Shown: in pieces, positions 39,319 through 48,496 of the stretch
Layout: each line of letters opens with the position of its first letter
How positions within the stretch are numbered: the stretch's first letter is position 1
Assembly: GCA_943788025.1 (NCBI GenBank)
Contig: CALSOR010000012.1
Coordinates: forward strand, 62,001 to 126,000
DNA from: JABAAE01 sp905480545
Lineage (GTDB): Bacteria; Planctomycetota; Planctomycetia; Pirellulales; Pirellulaceae
Direction: 5' to 3'
Length of the DNA stretch: 64,000 nt
Notes under the pieces: model-generated
Seen by the model: the letters and a program-made list of their open reading frames with translations, nothing else
Told to the model about the DNA's origin: nothing
Database searches by the model: none
Translations under genes and position numbers: made by a program

Positions 39319-40395
39319 ATGCCGAAAAAAAAACTAAACCGCTGCTTGTGTTTGCTCGTGTATTGCGTACTTTGCCTGGATCTTGTCGAGCCGCAAACCG
39401 TCGTTTCTGGTGAAGGAGACGTCGCGGAAAAGAATCGCTACGAAGTTTCACGAAGATTGATGGGCGTAAAATTTCGTTTTGTCGTATACGCGAACAGCTT
39501 GGCAATGGCGGAGAAGGGCCTTTTGGCTGCGATTCACCGAGTTTCAGAAATCGAAGGCATGCTGACGGATTACGATCCAGATAGTGAATTAATGACACTA
39601 TGTCGTAATGCGAAAGTCGATGTGCCGGTAAAAATAAGTGCCGACGTATTCAACGTCCTTGCGGCCTCTGAAAATGTGAATCTGTTTAGTGATGGTGCAT
39701 TTGATCCGACGATCGGCGTGTTAAGCAAGCTTTGGAGGCAGGCTCGCAAAACAAAAACGATTCCGAACAAAGACGATATCACTCGGGCGGTTCAGAGAAC
39801 CGGTTGGAGTTATGTGAAATTAGATCGTGACAATCAATCCATTGCCTTCAAAAAGGTGGGCGTAATGATGGATTTTGGAGGGATCGCCAAGGGGTATGCT
39901 GCGGATGAAGCCATCAAGGCCTTGCGTGCAAACGGAATTAATCAAGCGTTGGTTGACGCTTCCGGCGACGTCACGGTTTCAAATGCGCCACCCGGTAAAA
40001 AAGGCTGGAAAGTCGCGATTGGTGATTCAGTGTCTGATTCGTTTGTTACGCTTTGCAACGCGTCGATTGCAACTTCGGGGGATCGATTTCAATTCCTCGA
40101 AGTCGATGGAAAAAAATACTCGCACATCATCAATCCCAAAACGGGTATGGGCACAACGCACCAAAATCTTGTTACCGTTGTCTGTAGGTCTTCGGTCATG
40201 CCCGGAACGTTGGCGGATGCGTATGCCTCGGCGTTCAGCGTAATGAACCGCAGACTGATCGATCAAAAAATCAATGCAACCAAGCTCATATCAGACGAGT
40301 CGGTTTATATCCGTATCAAAACAAAGGCCAGTGCTGATGCGAAGGTTAGCTCTATCGAATCGATGAACTTTGCGGAGTTATCTGAATTGAAGTAG
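39319..40395 (+). CDS. apbE: FAD:protein FMN transferase (ApbE family), exported
   Basis: Attaches FMN covalently to threonine residues of flavoproteins, usually of NQR/RNF-type complexes. The protein is 358 residues with a signal sequence (LNRCLCLLVYCVLCLDLV), so it acts outside the cytoplasm. Conserved ApbE blocks: RRLMGVKFRFVVYA, FDPTIGVLSKLWR, MMDFGGIAKGYAADEAIKAL, ALVDASGDVTVSN, ATSGDRFQ and SHIINPKTGMGTTHQNLVTV, with SSVMPGTLADAYASAFSVM supplying the Mg-binding Asp near DA. No target flavoprotein gene is adjacent. Gene symbol by family only. Confidence 0.9.
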   Translation: MPKKKLNRCLCLLVYCVLCLDLVEPQTVVSGEGDVAEKNRYEVSRRLMGVKFRFVVYANSLAMAEKGLLAAIHRVSEIEGMLTDYDPDSELMTLCRNAKVDVPVKISADVFNVLAASENVNLFSDGAFDPTIGVLSKLWRQARKTKTIPNKDDITRAVQRTGWSYVKLDRDNQSIAFKKVGVMMDFGGIAKGYAADEAIKALRANGINQALVDASGDVTVSNAPPGKKGWKVAIGDSVSDSFVTLCNASIATSGDRFQFLEVDGKKYSHIINPKTGMGTTHQNLVTVVCRSSVMPGTLADAYASAFSVMNRRLIDQKINATKLISDESVYIRIKTKASADAKVSSIESMNFAELSELK

Positions 40396-40618
40396 CCCTT
40401 CATGTTTTTCAATAGCGATGTCATTTGTGCATCGATTTGGTAAGATTTTAAGAATTCGGTTTGTTTGTGAATAATTCCTCAATTGTGAAAAGCGATTCAA
40501 TCGCAGGGTGATCCTTCCTTGCCTTGGCTCTTTAGGGCCTCGATAAGTGGATAATCAACAGATCAAACGGCCTTTCCCCACCTACCCACCATTATCAATC
40601 ATTGTCGATTGGAGAGTT

Positions 40619-41761
40619 ATGAATCTGAGAACCCTTTTTTGCTTGATGATCCTTTTTCTGTTGCCGTCGGCGACTTCGTTCGCTCAAGAGAAAGCTGCTG
40701 AAGGCAAAGTGGACGAAAAGCTTCCAGATATTCCTGAGGTTAAAGCATGTCTCGAAAGTCGGGCGAAGATCGATGCCGTTCAGGCCGAGATTCAAGCTAT
40801 TTTCGATAAGGCCAAGACTTTAACGGCAAATGATCGGGAGGAAATCAAAAAGTTGCAGGCTAGTTACGATGAAAAAGCAAAAATGATGACCAAACTGTTG
40901 GTTGAAACTCGAAAGACGAGTTTGGCTGCCTTCGAAAAAGTTCCAACATCAACCACGATTGCGGATACTTTGCTGCGAATCGCTGGTGGTGAAATCGCGG
41001 GTGATAATAACGTTGGCGCCTATGAAATTATCAGTTTGTTGATCAAAAATGATTCCAAGGTTAAGGGGCTTTACGATGCGGCGGCGAAGGTTGCGTATGC
41101 AACCGACCGATTCGAAGACGCAAAAAAATACTTGGCAAAGTCGAACGAATTGAAGGAGTCTCCACGATTCTCACGCGAACTTTCTGCTGGAAGCTTGGAC
41201 GGAATGATTGCGGATTGGAAAAAAGAGCAGGGGATCAGGGCTGCGGAGGCCAAGGCAAATGACTTGCCGCGTGTCATGTTGGAAACAACCAACGGAAAAA
41301 TCGTTATCGAGTTGTTTGAGAATGAAGCTCCTCAAGCGGTTGCTAATTTTGTGAGCTTGGTCGAGAAAAAGTACTACGATGGACTTGTTTTTCACCGTGT
41401 GTTGCCAGGTTTTATGGCCCAGGGCGGTTGTCCTGAGGGATCTGGACGAGGCGGTCCGGGCTACAAGATCTACTGTGAATGCCAGAAGGAAAATTTCCGA
41501 AAGCATTTCTCGGGGACCCTTTCGATGGCACATGCAGGCAAAGATACCGGCGGATCTCAGTTTTTTCTGACGTTTCAAACGACGCCTTTCCTTGACGGTC
41601 GTCACACCGCGTTTGGCCGAATTATTGAGGGAATGGATGCGTTGGCGGCGTTGCAGAAGATTGATCCGCAGCGTCCTAGTGGAGTGGAACCATCCAAAAT
41701 CTTAAAGGCTGTCGTCGTCCGAAAACGAGACCACGAATACGTTCCTACGAAAGTTAAGTAA
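40619..41761 (+). CDS. Exported cyclophilin-type peptidyl-prolyl isomerase
   Basis: Folds extracytoplasmic proteins by proline isomerisation. The 380-residue protein has a signal peptide (LFCLMILFLLPSATSFAQ), then about 190 residues of helical sequence that may be a coiled coil or TPR-like domain, and a C-terminal cyclophilin domain. Catalytic landmarks are intact: VFHRVLPGFMAQGGCPEGSG (Arg of HRV), AHAGKDTGGSQFFLTF and LDGRHTAFGRIIEG. ATG at 40619 follows GGAGAG; an upstream frame to 40547 is unlikely. It is followed by a terminator hairpin and then a paralogue with the same layout, suggesting duplication. Confidence 0.92.
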   Translation: MNLRTLFCLMILFLLPSATSFAQEKAAEGKVDEKLPDIPEVKACLESRAKIDAVQAEIQAIFDKAKTLTANDREEIKKLQASYDEKAKMMTKLLVETRKTSLAAFEKVPTSTTIADTLLRIAGGEIAGDNNVGAYEIISLLIKNDSKVKGLYDAAAKVAYATDRFEDAKKYLAKSNELKESPRFSRELSAGSLDGMIADWKKEQGIRAAEAKANDLPRVMLETTNGKIVIELFENEAPQAVANFVSLVEKKYYDGLVFHRVLPGFMAQGGCPEGSGRGGPGYKIYCECQKENFRKHFSGTLSMAHAGKDTGGSQFFLTFQTTPFLDGRHTAFGRIIEGMDALAALQKIDPQRPSGVEPSKILKAVVVRKRDHEYVPTKVK

Positions 41762-41896
41762 TTGCAGTCATTGTTGGACGCGGCTTGCGATTTGTTTCGC
41801 AAGCCGAGATCCCGTGTGTTCAAGACGGAGCGAAGTGAATTCCGTTCTGAGTTGGACTTCGCGGACGCGCCTTTTTCAGTTAGAAATAAGACAAGA

Positions 41897-41924
41897 TGGC
41901 AAGCCATTTGGCTTGTCATTTTTT
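41897..41924 (+). terminator. Rho-independent terminator between the two cyclophilin genes
   Basis: A nine-base stem TGGCAAGCC (41897-41905) and GGCTTGTCA (41910-41918), one G-T pair, loop ATTT, followed by TTTTTT. An earlier hairpin CGGCTTGCG/CGCAAGCCG at 41781-41806 has no T-tract. The two together mark the end of the first cyclophilin transcript, so the second gene probably has its own promoter. Confidence 0.8.
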
Positions 41925-42053
41925 AATTTGTAAACTGTTCAATCAATAACTTTCGGATTGGGGCAAGCAGATTTTTTAAGTCAAGCTGTCCTGTTAAGCA
42001 AATCGTGAATCAAAGTTTCCTTGGACAACATCAACCATCCTAAAGAGAGCAAA

Positions 42054-43214
42054 ATGAAATCGCTCATATCAGCCGCCTTTTTTTTCATGGCGTTCGTAAT
42101 TGTTTCATCAAACACCCCATTTGTGTGTGCGACTCAAGATGACAAAAAAGTAAAAGAACCATCCGCAAAAGAACCGGCAGCCAAAAATGAAACGCAGATA
42201 AATGATGCTCAATCCCCCGGTGCTCCGAAGACGTTTGTCGATTTGATGAATGACTGGAAGAGTCTTGAATTGAAGTTTAAAGCAAAAGAGGCGGAACACA
42301 AAAACGCGAGTTTTGCGAGGAAGTCTGAAATCGAAACCGAGTATGTCGGTTTGGTGGAAGAAGCAAAAGCGATTGTGCCAGTTCTTAGAAAAGCGGCGGT
42401 TGCTTCTTACGAAAAAGAGCCCAATAAAGACGAGTCGGTTGTTCGATTCCTTGTCGGTGCCTTAACGGATGATTTGAGTAAAGACCAGTTTGACGATTTT
42501 TTTGCACTGGGCGAAGTGCTCATCAAGGGCAAAGTCGAGATGAAGCATCTCGAGGCGATCAGCAGTTCCAAACGATTGAATTCATTCGGAATTGATGAAT
42601 CGGTCAAAGAATTAATCGCGCGATATAAGGAAGCGGAAAAGAACGATTTACCGCGGGCGTTAATAAAGACCTCGTATGGGGATATTGAATTGGAGTTGTT
42701 TGAAGATGCTGCCCCAAATCATGTTGCGAACTTTATCAATTTGGTGACGGAAAAAAAATACTACAACAGTACAACTTGGCACCGAGTTGAGCCAGGTTTG
42801 AAGGTTATCCAAGCGGGCATTCCAGCCGATGGTACCCCCCGAATCGATTATGTCTTGGAAGCGGAGTTTGACAATCCAAATCGTCGTTTGCACTTCAAAG
42901 GGGCATTAGGGGCGGCTCAAAAACCGAATGATGTCAACTCGGCATCCGACGAATTTTACATCGTTACGGACAAGCAAGACGGTTTTAATGGTCGGTATAC
43001 GGTGTTCGGTCGCGTTATTTCTGGAATGGAATTTGTGAACCAGGTAACAAAGGGTGACAAAATTATATCGGTAGAAATCACGCGGAAGCGAGATCATGAC
43101 TATCAGCCAAAAAAATATGATCCGCCGGCCGATAACGGCGAGCCACAAGCACTCGAGTCGGGTGGTGCGTTTGGTACTCCAAACGATCCGAATGCAAAAA
43201 AAGAATCCAAATAA
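42054..43214 (+). CDS. Exported cyclophilin-like protein, degenerate active site
   Basis: Paralogue of the preceding gene, 386 residues. A signal peptide (LISAAFFFMAFVIVSSNT) precedes a 190-residue helical region and a cyclophilin domain. The HRV block survives as TWHRVEPGLKVIQAG, but the GSQFF stretch is replaced by ASDEFYIVTD and the following part is NGRYTVFGRVISG. The key Gln/Phe positions of active cyclophilins are therefore altered, and activity is doubtful. ATG at 42054 lies after AAGAGAG. The C-terminus is a Gly/Pro/Asn-rich tail. Tandem arrangement suggests gene duplication followed by drift of the second copy; a protein-binding role without catalysis is an inference. Confidence 0.85.
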   Translation: MKSLISAAFFFMAFVIVSSNTPFVCATQDDKKVKEPSAKEPAAKNETQINDAQSPGAPKTFVDLMNDWKSLELKFKAKEAEHKNASFARKSEIETEYVGLVEEAKAIVPVLRKAAVASYEKEPNKDESVVRFLVGALTDDLSKDQFDDFFALGEVLIKGKVEMKHLEAISSSKRLNSFGIDESVKELIARYKEAEKNDLPRALIKTSYGDIELELFEDAAPNHVANFINLVTEKKYYNSTTWHRVEPGLKVIQAGIPADGTPRIDYVLEAEFDNPNRRLHFKGALGAAQKPNDVNSASDEFYIVTDKQDGFNGRYTVFGRVISGMEFVNQVTKGDKIISVEITRKRDHDYQPKKYDPPADNGEPQALESGGAFGTPNDPNAKKESK

Positions 43215-43233
43215 CAGGATTCGCGAAGTACAA

Positions 43234-43262
43234 TGGGAGACTTTCCACCGCGTTAGTCTCCC
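43234..43262. other. Hairpin without T-tract after the second cyclophilin
   Basis: GGGAGACT (43234-43241) pairs with AGTCTCCC (43255-43262) across a 13-base loop, 20 bases past the stop. No run of T follows, so it is either a weak terminator, an mRNA-stabilising hairpin or coincidence. Confidence 0.4.
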
Positions 43263-43406
43263 GGGTGTACGAATTTCCGAAACAGTAGCGAATCGATATT
43301 TCTGTTTCTCTCGTGCCAGCCGGGTTGGTATTGTCGATTGACTCGGCAGAAGCGAATAAAACCGACAGGCTGCTAATCGCGTTGTTTCTTTAAACGATAT
43401 CCCGCC

Positions 43407-44783
43407 ATGCTAACAAAGCTCTTCCTTACCGTCCGAATCGGCGTTTACAGTCTACTTCTGCATAAACTGCGGACGTTTTTGGCGATGTTGGGCATCATGA
43501 TTGGTATCACCGCAGTGATCTGGCTGGTTGCAGGTGGCGAGGGCGTCAGTTTTCAGGCGCAAAAGCAGCTGGCTGATCTCGGTGCCACCAACATCATCAT
43601 TCGAAGTGTCAAACCGGCTGCGGGTGGATCTGGTGGGCGAGGGTTTCAGTTCCTTGAATATGGACTGCTGAGAGAAGACCTTGAGAGGTTGAGATCGACG
43701 TTAGGTTCGCAGCGAGTCGATCAGATCGTTCCAATGCGGTACTTTAATTGTGAGTTTCGGTTTGAAGGCCGATCGATTGAAGGCCGATTGGTTGGTTGCA
43801 CCAAAGAGTATCTTGAACTGAACCGATTGACGATCGACCGAGGTCGGTTCATTAGTGATACCGATAATGCGAACTTTCCTCCGGAGAATTTCTGTGTTCT
43901 GGGTGACGGAATTGCGTCTGCACTTTTTCCGCTGGAGAATCCGCTTGATCATTCAGTCGAGATCTTGAGCGCAAACAAGTACGAATTTTACAGAATCGTA
44001 GGGACAACGCTCAGCCGAGATCCCACGGCAGCCATTGGTGGAAGTTTGGAATCGCAGGACTTTAACAGAGACGTTTATATCCCGATTGAAACTTTGTGGT
44101 CTCGAATTGGTGACTCGGTCAACACCAGTCGAACCGGTGGAATCGAAGGAGAGGTGGTCGAACTCAACCAAATCACGCTGACCGTCGCAAGTGCTGAAGA
44201 CCGTGACGAAACGGGGAGAAAGGTCGAGCAGGTTGCAGGCGTAGTTCGTTTCCTGATGGACAAAAATCATGAAAAAAAGCAGGATGCAGCGGTCATTGTT
44301 CCACAGGAATTGTTGCGACAAGCGGAATTGTTGAGCCTCATGTTTCGTGTGCTCTCGTTCGTGATCGGTAGTATCTCGTTGATTGTGGGTGGTATCGGGA
44401 TCATGAACATCATGCTCGCGACCGTTAGTGAACGGATTCGCGAGATTGGAATTCGACGTGCACTTGGTGCCAAGCAACGCGATATTATTGCTCAATTCCT
44501 CGTTGAATCGATCGTCCTCACCACCGTAGGTGGACTGTTTGGCGTGATTTGCGGATTTGCGGTTCGGCCGTTTTTTACTTTCGTAAAAGGCAGTATCGCG
44601 TATGTCAATCCATCAACGTTTGATGCGCTTCCACCGGCGATTTCTGAGTTAGAGCCGATCATCGATTTGACTTCGGTTTTTGTTTCGTTCGGTGTCGCGG
44701 TTTTCGTGGGTGTCGCGTTTGGGCTCTATCCGGCTTATCGAGCGGCTAAAATGGACCCAATCGAAGCGCTTCGGCACGAATAA
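43407..44783 (+). CDS. MacB/FtsX-like ABC transporter permease
   Basis: Membrane protein of 458 residues in the mechanotransmission ABC family. One N-terminal helix (RTFLAMLGIMIGITAVIWLV), a large periplasmic domain (about 45-325), and three C-terminal helices: VLSFVIGSISLIVGGIGIMN, FLVESIVLTTVGGLFGVICG and VFVSFGVAVFVGVAFGLYPA. The family end motif YPAYRAAKMDPIEALRHE is intact. The MacB core helix motif GIMNIMLATVSERIREIGIR is also seen. No ATPase subunit is encoded next to it, so the partner must be elsewhere. It precedes a DUF1501 gene with a 112-base gap. Confidence 0.9.
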   Translation: MLTKLFLTVRIGVYSLLLHKLRTFLAMLGIMIGITAVIWLVAGGEGVSFQAQKQLADLGATNIIIRSVKPAAGGSGGRGFQFLEYGLLREDLERLRSTLGSQRVDQIVPMRYFNCEFRFEGRSIEGRLVGCTKEYLELNRLTIDRGRFISDTDNANFPPENFCVLGDGIASALFPLENPLDHSVEILSANKYEFYRIVGTTLSRDPTAAIGGSLESQDFNRDVYIPIETLWSRIGDSVNTSRTGGIEGEVVELNQITLTVASAEDRDETGRKVEQVAGVVRFLMDKNHEKKQDAAVIVPQELLRQAELLSLMFRVLSFVIGSISLIVGGIGIMNIMLATVSERIREIGIRRALGAKQRDIIAQFLVESIVLTTVGGLFGVICGFAVRPFFTFVKGSIAYVNPSTFDALPPAISELEPIIDLTSVFVSFGVAVFVGVAFGLYPAYRAAKMDPIEALRHE

Positions 44784-44879
44784 TTCGCCGTTTTGGTGCC
44801 CAGTAGGGTTTGGCCCGGTTGAGCAGAGGATTTCTATGTGGAAATTGAGTGGCGGATGCCGCGTTCTGCCGATAAGATA

Positions 44880-44888
44880 AAAAAGGAG
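44880..44888 (+). promoter_or_regulatory. Strong ribosome binding site for the DUF1501 gene
   Basis: AAAAAGGAG lies seven bases before the ATG at 44896. Most genes in this window have weak or absent Shine-Dalgarno sequences, so this is one of the clearer ones and fixes the start. Confidence 0.75.
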
Positions 44889-44895
44889 TTTATCA

Positions 44896-46341
44896 ATGAC
44901 ATTTCCAGTATCTTCTCGACGAAACCTGCTAAAAAACGTGGCTTGCGGATTTGGGTCGCTCGCGTTTTCCGGGATGGCGCTCGCAAATGGATCCACTTCA
45001 GTTGGCGCGGTCAGATCTCCATCGAATCCTGCTAACGTAAATGTACCGTCTAATGACTTAGTGCCCGATAACTTAGTGCCCAAGGCGAAACGGATCATTT
45101 TTATCTTCATGCAGGGCGGGCCAAGCCAAGTCGATACATTTGATCCGAAATCTGCTCTTGATAAGTACCACGATACAAAGGTCGAATTTTTAAACGCTCG
45201 GTCGCGAAAGCTTTCCAAGGAAAATATTTTTAAGTCGCCTTGGAAATTTAAAGAGCATGGAGAATGTGGTCGCGCAGTATCTGAGCTTTTTCCACACATG
45301 GCAAATTGTGTTGATGACTTTTGTTTGATCAAAAGCATGCACACCGATGGTGTGGCACACGGACCGGCGACACTCTTTTTGCATACCGGTGCAACAAATT
45401 TGATTCGGCCCAGCGTCGGGTCTTGGGTCACATACGGGTTAGGGACTGAGAATCAAAACCTTCCGTCTTTCGTAACGATCAATCCGCCGCCAACCAAAGG
45501 TGGGCCGCGAAATTATGGAAACGCTTTTTTGCCAACGCAGCATCAGGCGGTCGTCATCGGCAAGCCAGGGGAGGGAACTGGTGATGGGATCAAGAATTTG
45601 TCCAATCGGAAGTACTCTAAATTGGAGCAACGGCGTCAATTTGATTTTCTTCAACGATTGAACCAGGCTCAAGCAGGTGGTGGTGCAGCGGATGAGCGAT
45701 TAAACGCGACAATTCGCAGTTATGAACTTGCGTTTCGAATGCAGCAGACGGCACCCTCGGTGATTGATATTAATAACGAGTCAGAACATACAAAAAAGAT
45801 GTACGGCATTGATGAAAAGGCAACCGATGAATTCGGCCGTCAATGCTTATTGGCTAGGCGGTTTGCCGAAGAAGGAGTCCGTTACATCCAAGTCAGCTAC
45901 AGTGATTTGAAATCGACGCCGCGGTGGGATCAACATTCCAACATGAAAAATCACGAGGTTCATGCAAAAGCAACCGACAAACCGGTAGCCGGTTTGCTTC
46001 AGGATCTTAAGCAGCGTGGATTATTGGAAGACACGATTGTATGGTGGGGGGGCGAGTTCGGTCGCACGCCGTTCTCGCAAAACAAAGATGGTCGTGATCA
46101 TAATCCCAATGGTTTTTCGATTTGGCTTGCCGGCGGGGGCGTGAAGCAAGGGTTTGCTTTCGGCGAAACCGATGAGTTTGGCCATAATGCGATCAGTAAT
46201 AAGGTCCATATGCACGATCTGCATGCTACGCTTTTGCATCTGATGGGAATCAATCACAAAGAATTGACGTACCGATATGCCGGGCGTGATTTTCGTTTAA
46301 CCGATGTTTACGGTCGCGTCATCGACGGAATTATTGCGTGA
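44896..46341 (+). CDS. DUF1501 family secreted protein
   Basis: Second DUF1501 protein of the window, 481 residues. A Tat-like signal (SRRNLLKNVACGFGSLAFSG) is followed by the family core with IIFIFMQGGPSQVDTFDPK, TDGVAHGPATLFLHTGA, FGRQCLLARRFAEEGVRYIQ, GGEFGRTPFSQ and MHDLHATLLHLMGINH. It belongs to the subfamily usually partnered by a DUF1549 protein, but no such gene is adjacent here. A 15-base near-duplication in the coding sequence (GATAACTTAGTGCCC preceded by AATGACTTAGTGCCC, near 45051-45080) adds a five-residue repeat, NDLVP/DNLVP. Function unknown. Distinct from the 18.9 kb DUF1501 protein, with which it shares the fold only loosely. Confidence 0.9.
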   Translation: MTFPVSSRRNLLKNVACGFGSLAFSGMALANGSTSVGAVRSPSNPANVNVPSNDLVPDNLVPKAKRIIFIFMQGGPSQVDTFDPKSALDKYHDTKVEFLNARSRKLSKENIFKSPWKFKEHGECGRAVSELFPHMANCVDDFCLIKSMHTDGVAHGPATLFLHTGATNLIRPSVGSWVTYGLGTENQNLPSFVTINPPPTKGGPRNYGNAFLPTQHQAVVIGKPGEGTGDGIKNLSNRKYSKLEQRRQFDFLQRLNQAQAGGGAADERLNATIRSYELAFRMQQTAPSVIDINNESEHTKKMYGIDEKATDEFGRQCLLARRFAEEGVRYIQVSYSDLKSTPRWDQHSNMKNHEVHAKATDKPVAGLLQDLKQRGLLEDTIVWWGGEFGRTPFSQNKDGRDHNPNGFSIWLAGGGVKQGFAFGETDEFGHNAISNKVHMHDLHATLLHLMGINHKELTYRYAGRDFRLTDVYGRVIDGIIA

Positions 46342-46668
46342 ATTTCGGTTGGGGATCAACAATTGGAAGGCTGAATGGGTGCCGAAAGAACGGATTTCGG
46401 TGCCACTTGATCGTTTCTGGTATTGGAAACAATCTGCGGAAAATCGCTTTTGTGGTTTCCACAAAGCAATTTCCAGAAAACGCCCATTGAACTAAAATAC
46501 GAGTTGTTCGGGATGTTCGGGGACTCGGATGTCCGTTAGAGCCAAACTGTAATTGCTCAACACGACTTCGAGCCATACCGACTCATCCTGAAATGAGAAC
46601 GATGGCGATGCGAGGTTGTGTCGGCGATTAAAGTGAGTCACGAAGACTAGTAAGCAAAGGTGTTCAGA
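46342..46668. other. Intergenic stretch, no gene called
   Basis: A 327-base gap between the DUF1501 gene and the haem protein gene. Only short shadow frames are seen, and no terminator hairpin with a T-tract. The last 60 bases before 46669 are likely to hold the promoter of the haem protein gene, though I could not recognise a consensus. Confidence 0.35.
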
Positions 46669-47649
46669 ATGAAAAAAGCGACGATCTTGTTTTGTATCGT
46701 ATTTCTGATTTCTCGCATTGCCGTTGGGGCGTTGACTCTGCCCCAAGATGACACCAAGAAGAAAAAACGTGTTCGTCGTCCGGCCGTTAAGAAGGACGAC
46801 TCGATTTATTTCAATAACGTCTTCAAAGATGCACTTTTTGGAAAACGTCCGGAGCCTTCAGTGGGTGGCGGCAACGCTCAAGCCAAAACGCCGACTGCAA
46901 ATGGTGGTGGAGGCGCGACTCAGCCGGTTGGAAATGCATCGGGTGGAGCTGGATTGGGCTGGTCGAAGATCATTTCAGCGGAATTGCTGCAGGCAGAGAT
47001 TAAAAAACAGGCAAATTTACTGAATCAAAGTGTTTCGTCGCCGGGGAAGTTTAAGGGTGGCGGAAATCGTGACGTTCGGCAGATTTCAACCATGATTGCG
47101 TTGGTATTCGGCGTCATTGCGGAATACGATGGCGAAGTCAAATATAAGGAATTTGCAGCGGGCGCCCGCGACGCTTACGCTCAATGTGCCCAAAGCGCGA
47201 CGACGACATCGACGCAAGCTTTTAATCAAGCAAAGATCCGCAAGGAGGACATTCAACGTATCCTTAGCGGTGCAGCCTATGAGCCACCTGTCAAACCGAG
47301 TGAAGATTTTGAGTGGGCGTCGGTGGCGGATGTCTCCGAGATGATGAAACGACTGGGAGTCGCCTACCGCGAAAAAATCAAACCTTGGGTTGGTTCTGAA
47401 AGCTCATACAAAAGCAACGTTGATGACTTGATGCAAGAGGCTGCGATGGTGGCGGTGATTGGTGAGGTCCTTCAAAAGGAATCGATGGACAATGCAGACA
47501 ATGACGACTACAACGAATTCGCAGCAAAGCTCAAGGAAGGTGCTTTGATGATTTTGAATTCAAAAGGCTCAATGGATTTAGGGATGGCCACACGCGGGGC
47601 ATCAATGATCGACCAAAGTTGTGTGGAATGTCATGGTGAATATAACTAA
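46669..47649 (+). CDS. Exported protein with one C-terminal haem c motif
   Basis: Protein of 326 residues. The signal peptide (ATILFCIVFLISRIAVGALT) is followed by a low-complexity Gly/Ala/Asn linker (about 55-95) and a helical domain of about 200 residues. The only CxxCH, CVECH, sits at the extreme C-terminus (QSCVECHGEYN), like class II/cytochrome c-prime proteins where the haem motif closes a four-helix bundle. That resemblance is the reason for the call; sequence identity to a family is not obvious. ATG at 46669 chosen over a GTG at 46660. It stands alone; the redox partner is unknown. Confidence 0.6.
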   Translation: MKKATILFCIVFLISRIAVGALTLPQDDTKKKKRVRRPAVKKDDSIYFNNVFKDALFGKRPEPSVGGGNAQAKTPTANGGGGATQPVGNASGGAGLGWSKIISAELLQAEIKKQANLLNQSVSSPGKFKGGGNRDVRQISTMIALVFGVIAEYDGEVKYKEFAAGARDAYAQCAQSATTTSTQAFNQAKIRKEDIQRILSGAAYEPPVKPSEDFEWASVADVSEMMKRLGVAYREKIKPWVGSESSYKSNVDDLMQEAAMVAVIGEVLQKESMDNADNDDYNEFAAKLKEGALMILNSKGSMDLGMATRGASMIDQSCVECHGEYN

Positions 47650-47713
47650 CCATAGCAGGAACGTTTGACCGTCGATTTCGAGCCGCTGTTCCATTCCCAA
47701 AATCGATTGTTTT

Positions 47714-48496
47714 ATGCTTGAACGAATTGGAAAATGGTTTTTCCAAAAATCTCACGATTCGCGGTGCTGTTGTTTTCATTTCGGTCGATGTGGTAGCACA
47801 CTTTTGGGAAATATGGTCGGAGATCATCCCGACGTCGATTGGGCTGGCGAAGTCTTTCACGCCCTTCATGAAAACACAGTCGACGCCATCGAACTGGCTG
47901 ACCCGTTTCAATGGTTACATGGACCCATACGTAATTCTAAATGCAAGTCCTTTGGCTTCGAAACAAAGTTTCAGCATCTTGATTCGAATGGATTGGATTT
48001 AACGTTTGACGAATATTTGACTCTATTGAAGAGTCTGAATTTTGATCGGTTTATCATTCTGAAACGAAGGAACTATTTGCGTCAGGCCGTGTCGGTTGCT
48101 CGCGGGCAATTAACAAAGACATGGCATGTAACTCAGGAAATGAAACGCCCCGTGTTTGCCCCATTTCCGATGGATCCAACCAAAATTGGACTTGGTGGCT
48201 CGGACCGCGAATTAGTTGATTGTTTTGAATTTCTAGACGAAGTTTATGAAAAAGCAGAGGAGTCGTTTGCCCAACATAAAATCAGTTGCTTAAACCTCTG
48301 TTACGAAGACGATCTGGAGCATGAGCCGCAGATTGGTTTTCATAAAGTTGTTGGGTTTCTGCAACTTTCTCCCGCAGAGCCTATGGTTTCACTGCAAAAA
48401 CTGGGAGTCCGTCCGCTGGCTCAGGCGATTTCGAATTTCGATGAAATTCGTCAGTTGTTGTCTGGAACAAAATACGGCTGGATGTGTGATCACTAG
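47714..48496 (+). CDS. Sulfotransferase family protein
   Basis: Probably transfers sulfate from PAPS to a carbohydrate or small molecule. The 260-residue protein has the 5'-phosphosulfate loop as FHFGRCGSTLLGNMVGDHPD near residues 22-41 and the 3'-phosphate-type motif in FDRFIILKRRNYLRQAVSVA near 110-130. Cysteines precede the loop (RCCC). No signal peptide. The acceptor is unknown and no carbohydrate gene cluster is visible close by. Its stop codon (TAG, 48494-48496) falls in the first unit of an 18-base tandem repeat. Confidence 0.8.
   Translation: MLERIGKWFFQKSHDSRCCCFHFGRCGSTLLGNMVGDHPDVDWAGEVFHALHENTVDAIELADPFQWLHGPIRNSKCKSFGFETKFQHLDSNGLDLTFDEYLTLLKSLNFDRFIILKRRNYLRQAVSVARGQLTKTWHVTQEMKRPVFAPFPMDPTKIGLGGSDRELVDCFEFLDEVYEKAEESFAQHKISCLNLCYEDDLEHEPQIGFHKVVGFLQLSPAEPMVSLQKLGVRPLAQAISNFDEIRQLLSGTKYGWMCDH

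Noticed and set aside
41781..41806. Nine-base hairpin after the first cyclophilin
   Set aside because: No T-tract; the hairpin at 41897-41924 is the better terminator.
45051..45080. 15-base near-duplication inside the DUF1501 gene
   Set aside because: In-frame and short; a neutral expansion within a linker is enough to explain it.
44649..45431. 260-codon open frame on the minus strand over the MacB/DUF1501 boundary
   Set aside because: It runs antisense through two well-supported genes, its translation has no family features and the frame is kept open by the codon pattern of the genes beneath.
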